Assembly (NCBI GenBank): GCA_005239945.1
Contig: SBAY01000250.1
Coordinates: forward strand, 1 to 20,788
Reading direction: 5' to 3'
DNA: 20,788 nucleotides
Source of the DNA: Nitrospira sp.
GTDB taxonomy: Bacteria > UBA9089 > CG2-30-40-21 > SBAY01
Shown: positions 14,152-20,788 of the stretch, one piece after another
Numbering within the stretch: position 1 is the stretch's first letter
Layout of the letters: the number at the start of each line of letters is the position of its first letter
Position numbers and translations under genes: made by a program
The notes under the pieces: generated by a model
Databases searched by the model: none
What the model saw: only the letters and a program-made list of their open reading frames with translations
Told to the model about the DNA's origin: nothing

Positions 14152-14325
14152 TTATGTAAGAAACATTAATTGTAATATTATACCACAATTCAACTCTCTG
14201 TCAATCAAAATTTTATCTCTGGCAAATTCTATGGCCTTTGTCAATTGCAGTGGAAAATCCTTTAATACCTGATACATATTGGACTTATCCATACTTTTAC
14301 CAGGTTTTAAACCTGTATCAATCAT
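14152..14325 (-). pseudogene. N-terminal remnant resembling bifunctional phosphoglucose/phosphomannose isomerase
   Basis: A 57-codon frame starts at ATG 14325 with GGAGGT 5 bases upstream and reads MIDTGLKPGKSMDKSNMYQV, then LKDFPLQLTKAIEFARDKI. This looks like the start of bifunctional PGI/PMI enzymes (short leader, D..nM...l..fP.Q...A), which normally continues into a glycine-rich SIS domain. Here the similarity ends near residue 40 and the frame closes at 14152. Most of the gene has been lost; the cupin follows directly. The family call rests on a short stretch and is moderate. A short expressed peptide cannot be excluded because the ribosome site is strong. Confidence 0.5.
14177..14204 (-). 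promoter_or_regulatory. Consensus promoter for the cupin-HD hydrolase pair
   Basis: Read on the minus strand, TTGACA (14204-14199) and TATAAT (14182-14177) are 16 bases apart. Start of transcription is expected near 14170, giving a leader of about 40 nt before the cupin ATG. The promoter lies inside the broken phosphoglucose/phosphomannose isomerase remnant, so it may have arisen when that gene was deleted. Confidence 0.75.
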
Positions 14326-14339
14326 AAAACACCTCCATT

Positions 14340-14403
14340 TAATCGGTAATCGGTAATCGGTGAAAAAAAGTATCTATTGGTTGTTACCGATAACCAATTA
14401 CCA
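14340..14403. repeat. Heptamer repeat hairpin (TAATCGG units)
   Basis: Three perfect TAATCGG units (14340-14360) face inverted, decayed copies TTACCGA/TAACCAA/TTACCAA at 14384-14404. The pair can form a hairpin in the gap between the enzyme I stop and the ribosome site of the isomerase remnant, where it could end the PTS transcript. Confidence 0.7.
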
Positions 14404-14423
14404 ACGAGTTGATACCTGAATAC

Positions 14424-16172
14424 TTACTTTCTGTTTAGTATGTGAGCAAATCGTTTATACATTACCTCATTAAGCATTGTTTCAATTTCAAGCGCACTTT
14501 GTAATTTTAAGATTTTCTGTGCCAATTCCTTCGCCTCATGCAGACTAATTGACCGAATCACCTCTTTTACCTTAGAAATAGAGCCACAAGACATACTTAA
14601 TTCATCTATGCCCATACCCACTAATAACATTGTAAATAACGGGTCGCCAGCCATCTCACCACACATCCCTACCCATATTCCTTGTTTATGGGCAGATTCT
14701 ATCGTCCAATTAATCAAGCGTAATATGGCCGGGTGTAATGGATTATAAAGATGGGTTAATTGTTCATTAACCCTGTCTATAGCAATGGTATATTGAATTA
14801 AGTCATTTGTGCCGATACTGAAGAAGTCAACCGAACCTGCCAGGACATCCGCCGTCATAGCGGCTGATGGGGTCTCAATCATTACTCCAATTTCTATATT
14901 TGGGTCAAAACATACCTTTTCTATCTTTAATTCCTGTTTTACCTCTTCAATAATTTTCTTTACCTGGATTATTTCATCCAATTCCGAAATCATAGGAAAC
15001 ATTATTCTTAACTTACCAAAGGTGCTTGCCCGGAATAATGCCCTGAGTTGATTTTTAAACATCTCCTTGTGTTTTAAACATAATCGTATCGCTCGTAATC
15101 CTAAGGATGGATTTACCTCGATTGGAATCCCTAAGTAAGATAAAAATTTATCTCCACCTACATCCAGAGTCCTGATAGTTACAGGGTAAGGATTCATTTG
15201 AGAGACTACCTGGCGGTATGCCTCTAATTGTTCATCTTCATCGGGCAATTCGGTTCTTTCCAGGTACAAAAATTCAGTGCGGTAGAGTCCAATTCCTTCT
15301 GCCTTCTCTTGTTTGACTACCTCCACTTCTTGCGGCAATTCGATATTAGCGGCAATCTCGATTCTATAACCATCATTTGTTTGTCCCGGTAAGTCTCTTA
15401 ACCAGGCTAAGCCTACTTTAAATTCATCGAATAGCTTTTTCTTGTGTTCATATTCTTGAATTGTTTGCTCATCTGGAGCAATAATAACAATCCCATGTCC
15501 ACCATCAATAATTAAGGTATCATCTGATTTAACCCGAAAGGTAATATCTCTCAAACCTACTACTGCTGGAATTTCTAAAGCCCGAGCCATAATAGCCGTA
15601 TGAGAAGTCTGTCCACCTATATCTGTAGCAAAACCAATTATCTTACCCTTATACATATGGGCGGTATCAGATGGGGTAAGATTATGGGCGATAACAATAA
15701 CATCTTCTTTTAATTCCTGGAAATCAACACCAGTGCCACCCACTAAATTTTCTAATATTCTTCTGCCGATGTCATAAATATCAACCACCCGCTCCCGCAT
15801 ATATTCATTATCTAAATCAGCGATATTTTCAGTAATCATCTCCAGGACTTCCCAGAGGGCATATTCTACATTTATCTGCTCTTTTTTTATCCGCTCAGAA
15901 ACCTCAAAGATAAGTAACGGGTCTTTCAAAACCAAGAGATGTGCCTCAAAGATATTAGCATACTCCTCACCCATCTCCGTATGAACCTTCTCTTTAACCT
16001 TCCTAATCTCTTTTTCGGTGCGTGAGACTGCCTCTCTAAAATTATTAATTTGTTTGTCTATATCTTCAGCAGGAATCTTTTCTTTAGTAACTTTCAGCTT
16101 AGTTATATCCAATAAATAAGCCTTACCAATAACAATTCCCGCTGAAGCCGCTACCCCGGTAAGTTTTATCAT
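14424..16172 (-). CDS. ptsI: PTS enzyme I (phosphoenolpyruvate-protein phosphotransferase)
   Basis: The 582-residue protein has normal enzyme I length and domain order. The N-terminal domain holds the phosphorylated His191 in DIGGQTSHTAIMAR. The C-terminal TIM-barrel carries TRTEFLY-type (YRTEFLYLER), TLDVGGDK, GVMIETPSA, FSIGTNDLIQY and the catalytic-Cys loop GMCGEMAGD. It takes phosphate from PEP and passes it to HPr. The start is 5 nt after the HPr stop, with AAGGA lying in the end of the HPr gene, so translation is coupled. It is the last gene of the minus-strand PTS operon. I see nothing degenerate in it. Confidence 0.97.
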   Translation of the reverse strand: MIKLTGVAASAGIVIGKAYLLDITKLKVTKEKIPAEDIDKQINNFREAVSRTEKEIRKVKEKVHTEMGEEYANIFEAHLLVLKDPLLIFEVSERIKKEQINVEYALWEVLEMITENIADLDNEYMRERVVDIYDIGRRILENLVGGTGVDFQELKEDVIVIAHNLTPSDTAHMYKGKIIGFATDIGGQTSHTAIMARALEIPAVVGLRDITFRVKSDDTLIIDGGHGIVIIAPDEQTIQEYEHKKKLFDEFKVGLAWLRDLPGQTNDGYRIEIAANIELPQEVEVVKQEKAEGIGLYRTEFLYLERTELPDEDEQLEAYRQVVSQMNPYPVTIRTLDVGGDKFLSYLGIPIEVNPSLGLRAIRLCLKHKEMFKNQLRALFRASTFGKLRIMFPMISELDEIIQVKKIIEEVKQELKIEKVCFDPNIEIGVMIETPSAAMTADVLAGSVDFFSIGTNDLIQYTIAIDRVNEQLTHLYNPLHPAILRLINWTIESAHKQGIWVGMCGEMAGDPLFTMLLVGMGIDELSMSCGSISKVKEVIRSISLHEAKELAQKILKLQSALEIETMLNEVMYKRFAHILNRK

Positions 16173-16177
16173 AGCCG

Positions 16178-16501
16178 TTATTCCTTTTCTCCAAATTTAT
16201 CGTTAATTAATTTTACTAATCTCTCTAAAGCCTGCTGGGCATCAGGGCCTTTTGCCTTAATCAGTATTTGACTGCCTATGCTGGCATCCAAGGTCATCAC
16301 ATTCAAAATACTTTTGCCATTTACCCAGCCTGAATTTAAAGAATTATCAGTATCTTGCTCTTGCGATGCCGAATCAGTAGTTTTTTTTAATCGAATATCC
16401 GATTGGAATTTATGAGCCAATTGGACAAAAACAGCCGCTGCGCGTGCATGTAGTCCCAATTTATTCTCGATTGCTACTGTTTCCTGAACTATATTCATCA
16501 A
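16178..16501 (-). CDS. ptsH: HPr phosphocarrier protein with a 15-residue insertion
   Basis: HPr accepts phosphate from enzyme I at the active-site His, here His18 in NKLGLHARAA, and hands it to EIIA domains. The regulatory Ser equivalent to Ser46 is present as Ser64 in VNGKSILNVMTL. The protein has 107 residues instead of about 88. The spacing from active His to Ser is 46 residues instead of 31 because of an inserted Ser/Asp/Gln-rich loop (about 41-57). The ATG overlaps the EIID stop (ATGA, 16501-16498). No HPr kinase gene is in the window. Confidence 0.94.
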   Translation of the reverse strand: MMNIVQETVAIENKLGLHARAAAVFVQLAHKFQSDIRLKKTTDSASQEQDTDNSLNSGWVNGKSILNVMTLDASIGSQILIKAKGPDAQQALERLVKLINDKFGEKE

Positions 16502-17364
16502 ATAACCTCTCTTAAATAACTAACCCCGGCTCCATAATTCCACATTTCTGCTGTTTTTAAATAAATCAACAAAATCCCCAGTCCAATTACTATTAAAAAA
16601 ATAACCAGGGTATTGATTCTTAATCTGATTAGCGAGCCAACTCCAAGGATAAGCAATATTGAGGCTAACCAGACTATACCTTCCGAGACCCTGATTTTAA
16701 TCAGTTCACTTCCCAGCCAACAAAAAACACTACTTAACGCCCCCAAAAAAATCATGCCTATTGTATTCAGTCTCTTTCTAATCTTTTGAACGGGTATTTT
16801 ATTGATTTCTTCTGCAAATTGTTCTTTAAGTAAATATCCCTTTTTTATGCCGATAAATCGGATTGACTGACAAAGAAGATTATAAATAATCAAAAAGAAA
16901 CCTATTCCCCAAAGAATAGATTTTCCTTCAAACATTAAGATTAAAATCAAAATTACACTTAAAAGTGAAACTAACGGTCGATATGTTGCCCAGAATAATG
17001 CATCTCCAATTGCGGCTAATGGTGCGGTTAAACAAGACTTTAAAACCGAAATATCACCGGGAGTCAATCCCTTACCGAGGGGTAACCCCTCACCGAGGGT
17101 TGAACCCTCCTTCTTTTTCGACAATTCCTCTTCTTTAGCAATAATTATGCCTGCAATCGAGCTGACTAAATATGGGTTAGTATTAATATACTCCAGATGC
17201 CGCAACATTACCTCTTTTTGTGCCTGAGCATCAGGATACAATCTTTTTATAATTGGGAATATGATAGACACAAAACCTACATTTTGCATCCGCTCAAAAT
17301 TAAATACCGCCATGACCAATAATGACCTGAAAAATACCTTACCGACATCCAATTTAGAAAGCAT
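16498..17364 (-). CDS. Mannose-family PTS EIID membrane component
   Basis: EIID is an integral membrane subunit of mannose/fructose/sorbose-type PTS permeases. The conserved N-terminal half reads FNFERMQNVGF, RHLEYINTNPYL, IIAKEEE and LTAPLAAIGDALFWATYRP, and is followed by several hydrophobic helices. The protein has 288 residues. Between IIAKEEE and DISVLK is an insertion made of hexapeptide repeats (EGSTLG, EGLPLG, KGLTPG) encoded by 18-bp palindromic DNA units. GAGG precedes the ATG. The stop overlaps the HPr start. It probably works with the EIIC encoded upstream. Confidence 0.93.
   Translation of the reverse strand: MLSKLDVGKVFFRSLLVMAVFNFERMQNVGFVSIIFPIIKRLYPDAQAQKEVMLRHLEYINTNPYLVSSIAGIIIAKEEELSKKKEGSTLGEGLPLGKGLTPGDISVLKSCLTAPLAAIGDALFWATYRPLVSLLSVILILILMFEGKSILWGIGFFLIIYNLLCQSIRFIGIKKGYLLKEQFAEEINKIPVQKIRKRLNTIGMIFLGALSSVFCWLGSELIKIRVSEGIVWLASILLILGVGSLIRLRINTLVIFLIVIGLGILLIYLKTAEMWNYGAGVSYLREVI
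17059..17112. repeat. Three 18-bp palindromic units inside the EIID coding sequence
   Basis: Units of 18 bp run 17059-17076, 17077-17094 and 17095-17112. The last two each contain a perfect 15-base palindrome, GAGGGGTAACCCCTC (17077-17091) and GAGGGTTGAACCCTC (17095-17109); the first is decayed. The length is a multiple of three, so the reading frame is preserved. Confidence 0.85.
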
Positions 17365-17378
17365 AACTACCTCATTGA

Positions 17379-17466
17379 AGGAGCATAGAGCACGATAAAA
17401 TTTTCATTCTTGCTCCTCGCTCTTTGCTCCTCGTTCCTTGCTCTTTGCTCCTTGCTCTTTGCTCCT
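17379..17466. repeat. Heptamer tandem repeat (YGYTCYT units) between EIIC and EIID
   Basis: Eight contiguous 7-base units of the form TGCTCCT/TGCTCTT/CGCTCTT/CGTTCCT occupy 17411-17466 and end 3 bases before the EIIC stop. Inverted copies (GAGCATA, GAGCACG) lie at 17381-17394, so the transcript can fold into a hairpin between the two permease genes. Confidence 0.9.
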
Positions 17467-17469
17467 CGC

Positions 17470-18189
17470 CTACCATCCTATAATTAGAATCGTTGTTAGT
17501 AGAAAACCCGCTACAAAATAGAAAAAATATTTTCTTATGCCAAATATACTTATCGTTATACCACAACCCAATAACAATAGCAATGGTAAAATAATGGTTA
17601 AATCGAATTTAGTGGCTAAAAAACATGTTCCTGTTTTAACCATGAATAATCCCACGGGAATAATCCCGGTTAAAAGTAAAAAATACACCCCAAAACAAAT
17701 GCCTATACTTGTCCAATTTATCCACCCTATTTCTTGTCCTTTACCTGCCTTAATAGAGTCTTCTAACTTATGTAAAAGGGCGGTATTGATTTTTTTATAC
17801 AGAAAAAAATCTATCCATTTGGCTGATTTCCCAATTATAAAGGCAAAAGAAATAGTTAATATCAGAAAAGTCAATCTTTCTGAATGATTAAACGGTGAAC
17901 CAATAAGACCAATACAAACTAAAGAAACTGCTGTTATGCTACTTATCGTAGCATTTGGTGGGACATAGACTCCAAGCAGGAATGTATTCATCCAGAGTAA
18001 TTCTAAAATAACCCCGGCTATTGTCCCTAAGTGCAATCCTTCTTGAGAAGACCCATTGAGTGTACCCAGTAGCAATCCTAAAAGCGGGCAGATACATAAA
18101 GGTCTTGCAATCATAGTTTGAGCAATATGAAATGTATCTAAATTTACTAAACTACCAATTAGTGCACAGAGTAAAACCTGGAAATACAT
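17470..18189 (-). CDS. Mannose-family PTS EIIC membrane component
   Basis: The 239-residue, strongly hydrophobic protein is the sugar-channel subunit of mannose-type PTS permeases. It shows the family pattern QTMIARPLCICPLLGLLLG (about 24-42), GLHLGTIAGVILELLWMN and GVYVPPNATISSI, with several membrane helices. It is the first gene of the operon; AAGGAAT precedes the ATG. Neither EIIA nor EIIB of this family is encoded beside it, so the permease must borrow them from elsewhere or lack them. The sugar cannot be told from sequence. Confidence 0.93.
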   Translation of the reverse strand: MYFQVLLCALIGSLVNLDTFHIAQTMIARPLCICPLLGLLLGTLNGSSQEGLHLGTIAGVILELLWMNTFLLGVYVPPNATISSITAVSLVCIGLIGSPFNHSERLTFLILTISFAFIIGKSAKWIDFFLYKKINTALLHKLEDSIKAGKGQEIGWINWTSIGICFGVYFLLLTGIIPVGLFMVKTGTCFLATKFDLTIILPLLLLLGCGITISIFGIRKYFFYFVAGFLLTTILIIGW

Positions 18190-18207
18190 ATTGAAATTCC
18201 TTGTTTA

Positions 18208-18317
18208 GGCTGAAGGCTGAAGGTAGATAGGTAGGAAGACTGACGGTAGGAAGGAACTCTATAACCTAACAACCTTCATTCTATCTACTTTCTATCTTCA
18301 GTCTTCAGTCTTCAGTC
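18208..18317. repeat. Heptamer-based inverted repeat in the PTS operon leader
   Basis: The left arm holds GCTGAAG units and TAGATAGG (18209-18257). The right arm (18271-18317) holds ATCTACTTTCTATC and three CTTCAGT units, its imperfect complement. The structure lies between the promoter at 18325-18353 and the EIIC start, so the 5' leader RNA can form a long hairpin. Confidence 0.75.
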
Positions 18318-18324
18318 TATTCCC

Positions 18325-18353
18325 ATTTTATCATATTTTCTTTCAAAAGTCAA
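18325..18353 (-). promoter_or_regulatory. Promoter of the PTS operon
   Basis: On the minus strand TTGACT (18353-18348) and TAAAAT (18330-18325) are 17 bases apart, each one mismatch from consensus. Transcription would start near 18318 and run through the heptamer hairpin to EIIC. Confidence 0.6.
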
Positions 18354-18370
18354 AAGATTTTTATTGAGAG

Positions 18371-18578
18371 CAGCAATTCTCATTTTGACTTTTAGACAGG
18401 ATTAACAGGATTAACAAGATGTATCATATAGGGTTAAGGGAGATGGAATTCCCAGTCGAAATCCTCAAGGCGGGATAAAAGAAGCATTCTTTTTACCATA
18501 GTTTCAGAAAAAACCATAACCCGTGCTCCTTAAAAAATCCTGTTCATCCTGTAATCCTGTCTAAAATGAGAATTGCTG
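18371..18578. repeat. 208-bp inverted-repeat element (MITE-like)
   Basis: CAGCAATTCTCATTTT (18371-18386) is perfectly inverted at 18563-18578. Inside, TTTTAGACAGGATTAACAGG on the left and its inverted counterpart with ATCCTGT units on the right extend each arm to nearly 50 bp, built of 9-base AGGATTAAC-like units. The centre (about 18421-18530) has no gene. I see no clear target duplication. It fills most of the gap between the divergent PTS and histidine-kinase promoters. Confidence 0.7.
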
Positions 18579-18596
18579 AAACTCTGGGAATTTCTG

Positions 18597-18625
18597 TTGA
18601 CATGAATTCAATGTGGTGATATAAT
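18597..18625 (+). promoter_or_regulatory. Consensus promoter of the histidine kinase gene, very close to its ATG
   Basis: TTGACA (18597-18602) and TATAAT (18620-18625) are exactly 17 bases apart. Only 8 bases separate the -10 box from ATG 18634, so transcription from the usual distance would begin at or just before the start codon. Either the mRNA is leaderless or translation starts at the in-frame ATG 18661. Confidence 0.75.
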
Positions 18626-18633
18626 TAACTCCT

Positions 18634-20478
18634 ATGATAAATAAAGACAATTTTTATCAGATGTTTTTTCTCCTATATCTGATATTGAACTCATCCATAG
18701 CCTATGCCCAGTCTACCAATCATTCCATTTCGCTTAAAGGCACGTATAAATTCTCTCCTGGTGATAATCCTATTTGGGTGTCTCCAAAATACGATGATTC
18801 CGGCTGACAAGCGATAACTGTGCCCGGAAGCTGGCAATCTCAAGGGATTAAAGCAAAGGATGGAATGGGTTGGTACAGAATACATTTTAAGATTCCTGAG
18901 GGATTCAGGGATATTCGACAACCTGCTGTATCGCTTGGAAAAATTGGAAATGCGGATGAGGTCTTTCTTAATGGGACCAAAATTGGCAGCGAGGGAATGG
19001 TTGACAGATTGGTAGAGGCAACAAAGGTTGAGAGGCTCTATAAAATGCCAAAAAGCCTCCTGAAATTTAATGATACCAATCTCCTTGCTGTCAGGGTGAG
19101 GAACACCACCTATCAAGGTGGAATTTTTGAACATCCTATCATTATAGATGATTACCACCATCTGCTTGTGAACAAACTAAGGCGGGAGACTATAGTAAAG
19201 GGTATAGAACTTTGCTTTTGTACCCTTCTCCTCTGCTTTCTCCTGCTCTGCCTCTTCCCATACCTAAAAGGTGCAAGAGAAACCGAGTATGGCTCTTTCG
19301 GACTATTTGTCCTTTTCTACGGAATCAATTATCTCCTTGGAAGTCTTATCTTCTATGAGACAGGATTAAAAACACCCTTTATTCAACAGGTAATCAATAG
19401 CCTGTATGCTTTTCTCCCTGCAATCTTTTTACTCTCTCTGATAAGCATTTTTCAGGAAAGACTCAATCTATTCTTGAAATCTATCTTGCTATTTTCTGCT
19501 ATCCTATCTTTTGTATGTCTATTCTTTTCTACTTATAATTATGAGACATACCTCTTTGTTAGCTGGATGTGGGTATTCTTTATTCTTTTTGCAGGATGTA
19601 CATGTCTATTTCTTGTAATAAAGGGATATATAAGAAAGATTCCTGAATCAGCATCTGTTCTCATAGGATGTATAGGGCTATTTTTGGGCATAGTAACTGA
19701 CTTATGGACAGATTTCTGGGGACTCTCCTCCTCCTCCCTTTCCAGTCCTCTCCTTATAATGGATTATCTAATAGTCTTCTTTATAATCTGCATAATGTAT
19801 GCCCTTGTTGCCAGATATGTCCGTATCAGTAATAGTATGAAGGCATTATCGCAAAAGATACTTGTGGCACATGAATCAGAAAGGAAAAGACTTGCCAGAG
19901 AGATTCATGATGGGGTGGCACAATCCCTTTCTGCGATTAAATTAAACCTCCAGATGATGGAGGCAAAGGCAAAAGAAGGAGTGTCTATAGGAAAAGAGGT
20001 CTTTCCTGATCTCATTTCAGAGGTATCAGGTTCGATAGAGGAGTTAAAAAATGTGGCTATGGATATTAGACCTTCCTTTCTTGAAGATATGGAGATAAGT
20101 GATATTTTCAGGTGGTATAGCAGAAAGTTTCAGGAAACCTCAGGAATAGAAATAAAAGTCAATGCCCAGGATTCCATAAAAATAGATTCAAGGGTAAAAG
20201 AGAATCTATACCGAATATATCAGGAGGCACTAAGCAATGCCATCAAACATTCTAATGCTAATTGTATAGAGGTTACACTTAAGTTGAGCGGGAATCGTTT
20301 ATCATTAGAAATAAAGGATAATGGAAAAGGGTTTGATTACGCTCAGGCTCTTAAAAGCGAAAAGGGGCTTGGACTTTTTACTATGAATGAACGGGTAGAA
20401 TTGTTGGGTGGAATTTTCCGGGTAAAGAGTTCGGAAAAAGATGGGACAGCTATTTATGTTGAGGTGCCGGTAGGATGA
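18634..20478 (+). CDS. 7TM sensor histidine kinase (HisKA_3/DesK-NarX type), interrupted by an in-frame TGA
   Basis: The reading frame starts at ATG 18634 with a likely signal peptide (MFFLLYLILNSSIAYA). Codon 58 is TGA (18805-18807) in the context YDDSG-TGA-QAITVPGSW, where related extracellular beta-sandwich domains have Trp. Downstream, uninterrupted to 20478, are a sugar-binding-like jelly-roll domain (GWYRIHFKIP, GNADEVFLNGTKIG), seven to eight membrane helices, a HisKA_3 dimerisation domain with phospho-His in REIHDGVAQSLSAIKLNLQ (His425 of the full frame) and a HATPase with EALSNAIKHS, DNGKGF and GLGLFTMNERVELLGG. It would sense an external ligand and phosphorylate a response regulator not seen here. 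If the TGA is a true stop, a GTG at 18820 could start a form without signal peptide and first strands. Confidence 0.8.
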
Positions 20479-20479
20479 A

Positions 20480-20571
20480 AAATTCGAAGCACGAAGTACG
20501 AAGTTTAAGCATTCGGATTTTGTTTTTTGAATTTGTTTCGGATTTCGATATTCGAATTTCGCTATTTCCGG
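20480..20571. repeat. Heptamer-based hairpin after the histidine kinase gene
   Basis: AAATTCGAA (20480-20488) is perfectly inverted at 20551-20559. The left arm contains units GCACGAA and GTACGAA, and the right arm TTTCGGATTTCGATATTCG. It begins one base after the kinase stop and may serve as its transcript end. Confidence 0.7.
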
Positions 20572-20788
20572 TAGTGTCAAATAAAATATGAAAGAATTAT
20601 GAAAGAAACCACAGAGGGCACGGAGAAAATCCCAGAGGACACAAAGATAAGGAAGTAATTTGTTGTTAATTAATTAAAACCTTTGTGAACTTTGGTATGT
20701 CAGGAAAAGCGTATGTAGAACCCGATGGATGGAAGAGCCATAAGACCAAATTTGCCGTTCGGGTCTAAGCTGTTTTGAGGTATGTGGA
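20572..20788. other. Intergenic end region with CACAGAG-type repeat, no gene seen
   Basis: Positions 20608-20650 hold degenerate CACAGAG-like units (CACAGAG, GGCACGG, CCCAGAG, GACACAA). The remaining 140 bases are AT-rich, followed by a stretch of higher G+C that contains only a 23-codon frame without a ribosome site. Confidence 0.5.

Noticed and set aside
14132..14188. Longer N-terminus for the cupin starting at ATG 14188
   Set aside because: The consensus -10 box lies at 14182-14177, inside this extension, so the transcript begins after that ATG. The cupin similarity starts well after 14131.
17411..17466. CRISPR array
   Set aside because: The units are contiguous 7-mers without spacers, so this is a simple tandem repeat.
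18805..18807. Selenocysteine or a genome-wide TGA reassignment
   Set aside because: Trp is expected at this position, no clear SECIS hairpin follows, the same gene ends with TGA, and no other gene in the window needs TGA as a sense codon.
20697..20768. A 23-codon frame (MSGKAYVEPDGWKSHKTKFA...) near the end of the window
   Set aside because: No ribosome binding site, very short, and no family recognised. It may be a remnant but I cannot support it as a gene.

Overview
This is a low-G+C bacterial window from an organism I cannot name. Gene content is ordinary bacterial: sigma70-type promoters, Shine-Dalgarno sites, a sugar phosphotransferase system (PTS), insertion sequences and a histidine kinase. 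Intergenic DNA is rich in hairpins built from 7-base units, a style I associate with uncultivated environmental lineages; that is an impression, not a result.

Layout. (1) 1-519: a cluster of DnaA-box-like 9-mers, a triple CTA and AT-rich DNA resembling the unwinding end of a replication origin, then a consensus promoter with a repeated palindromic motif. (2) 520-12923, + strand: eight genes that read as one ancestral operon split by two insertion sequences. In order: a divergent phosphoglucose-isomerase-like protein; [IS6-type element]; a GAF + RelA/SpoT alarmone-synthetase protein; a plant-type phosphofructokinase homologue; a SIR2-like NADase domain fused to an eIF2B/ribose-phosphate-isomerase-like domain; [IS630-type element]; a DNPH1/nucleoside-deoxyribosyltransferase-like protein; a short-chain dehydrogenase; a protein-kinase-fold phosphotransferase; and a Cof-type HAD phosphatase. 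(3) 13068-14325, - strand: a Mesh1-like HD alarmone hydrolase, a ManC-type cupin with its own promoter, and an N-terminal remnant that looks like bifunctional phosphoglucose/phosphomannose isomerase. (4) 14424-18353, - strand: a PTS operon (EIIC, EIID, HPr, enzyme I) without EIIA or EIIB. (5) 18371-20788: a 208-bp inverted-repeat element, a 7TM histidine kinase with an in-frame TGA where Trp is expected, and repeat-rich DNA.

Reading the operon. Removing the IS6 element with one copy of its 8-bp target repeat leaves about 60 nt between the isomerase-like gene and the alarmone-synthetase gene. Removing the IS630 element with one TA restores a slightly longer SIR2 gene that ends 22 nt before the next start. 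Three proteins (isomerase-like, phosphofructokinase-like and the eIF2B-like half of the SIR2 fusion) belong to sugar-phosphate-binding families yet lack expected catalytic residues, while the alarmone-synthetase and SIR2 motifs are intact. My best hypothesis is a sugar-phosphate- or nucleotide-sensing stress or defence module: sensor-like proteins, a nucleotide second-messenger synthetase, a NAD-consuming effector and small-molecule processing enzymes. The nearby HD hydrolase could switch off the alarmone. This combination is not a system I recognise. The function is inference; the gene order, fusions, residue changes and IS scars are read directly from the sequence.
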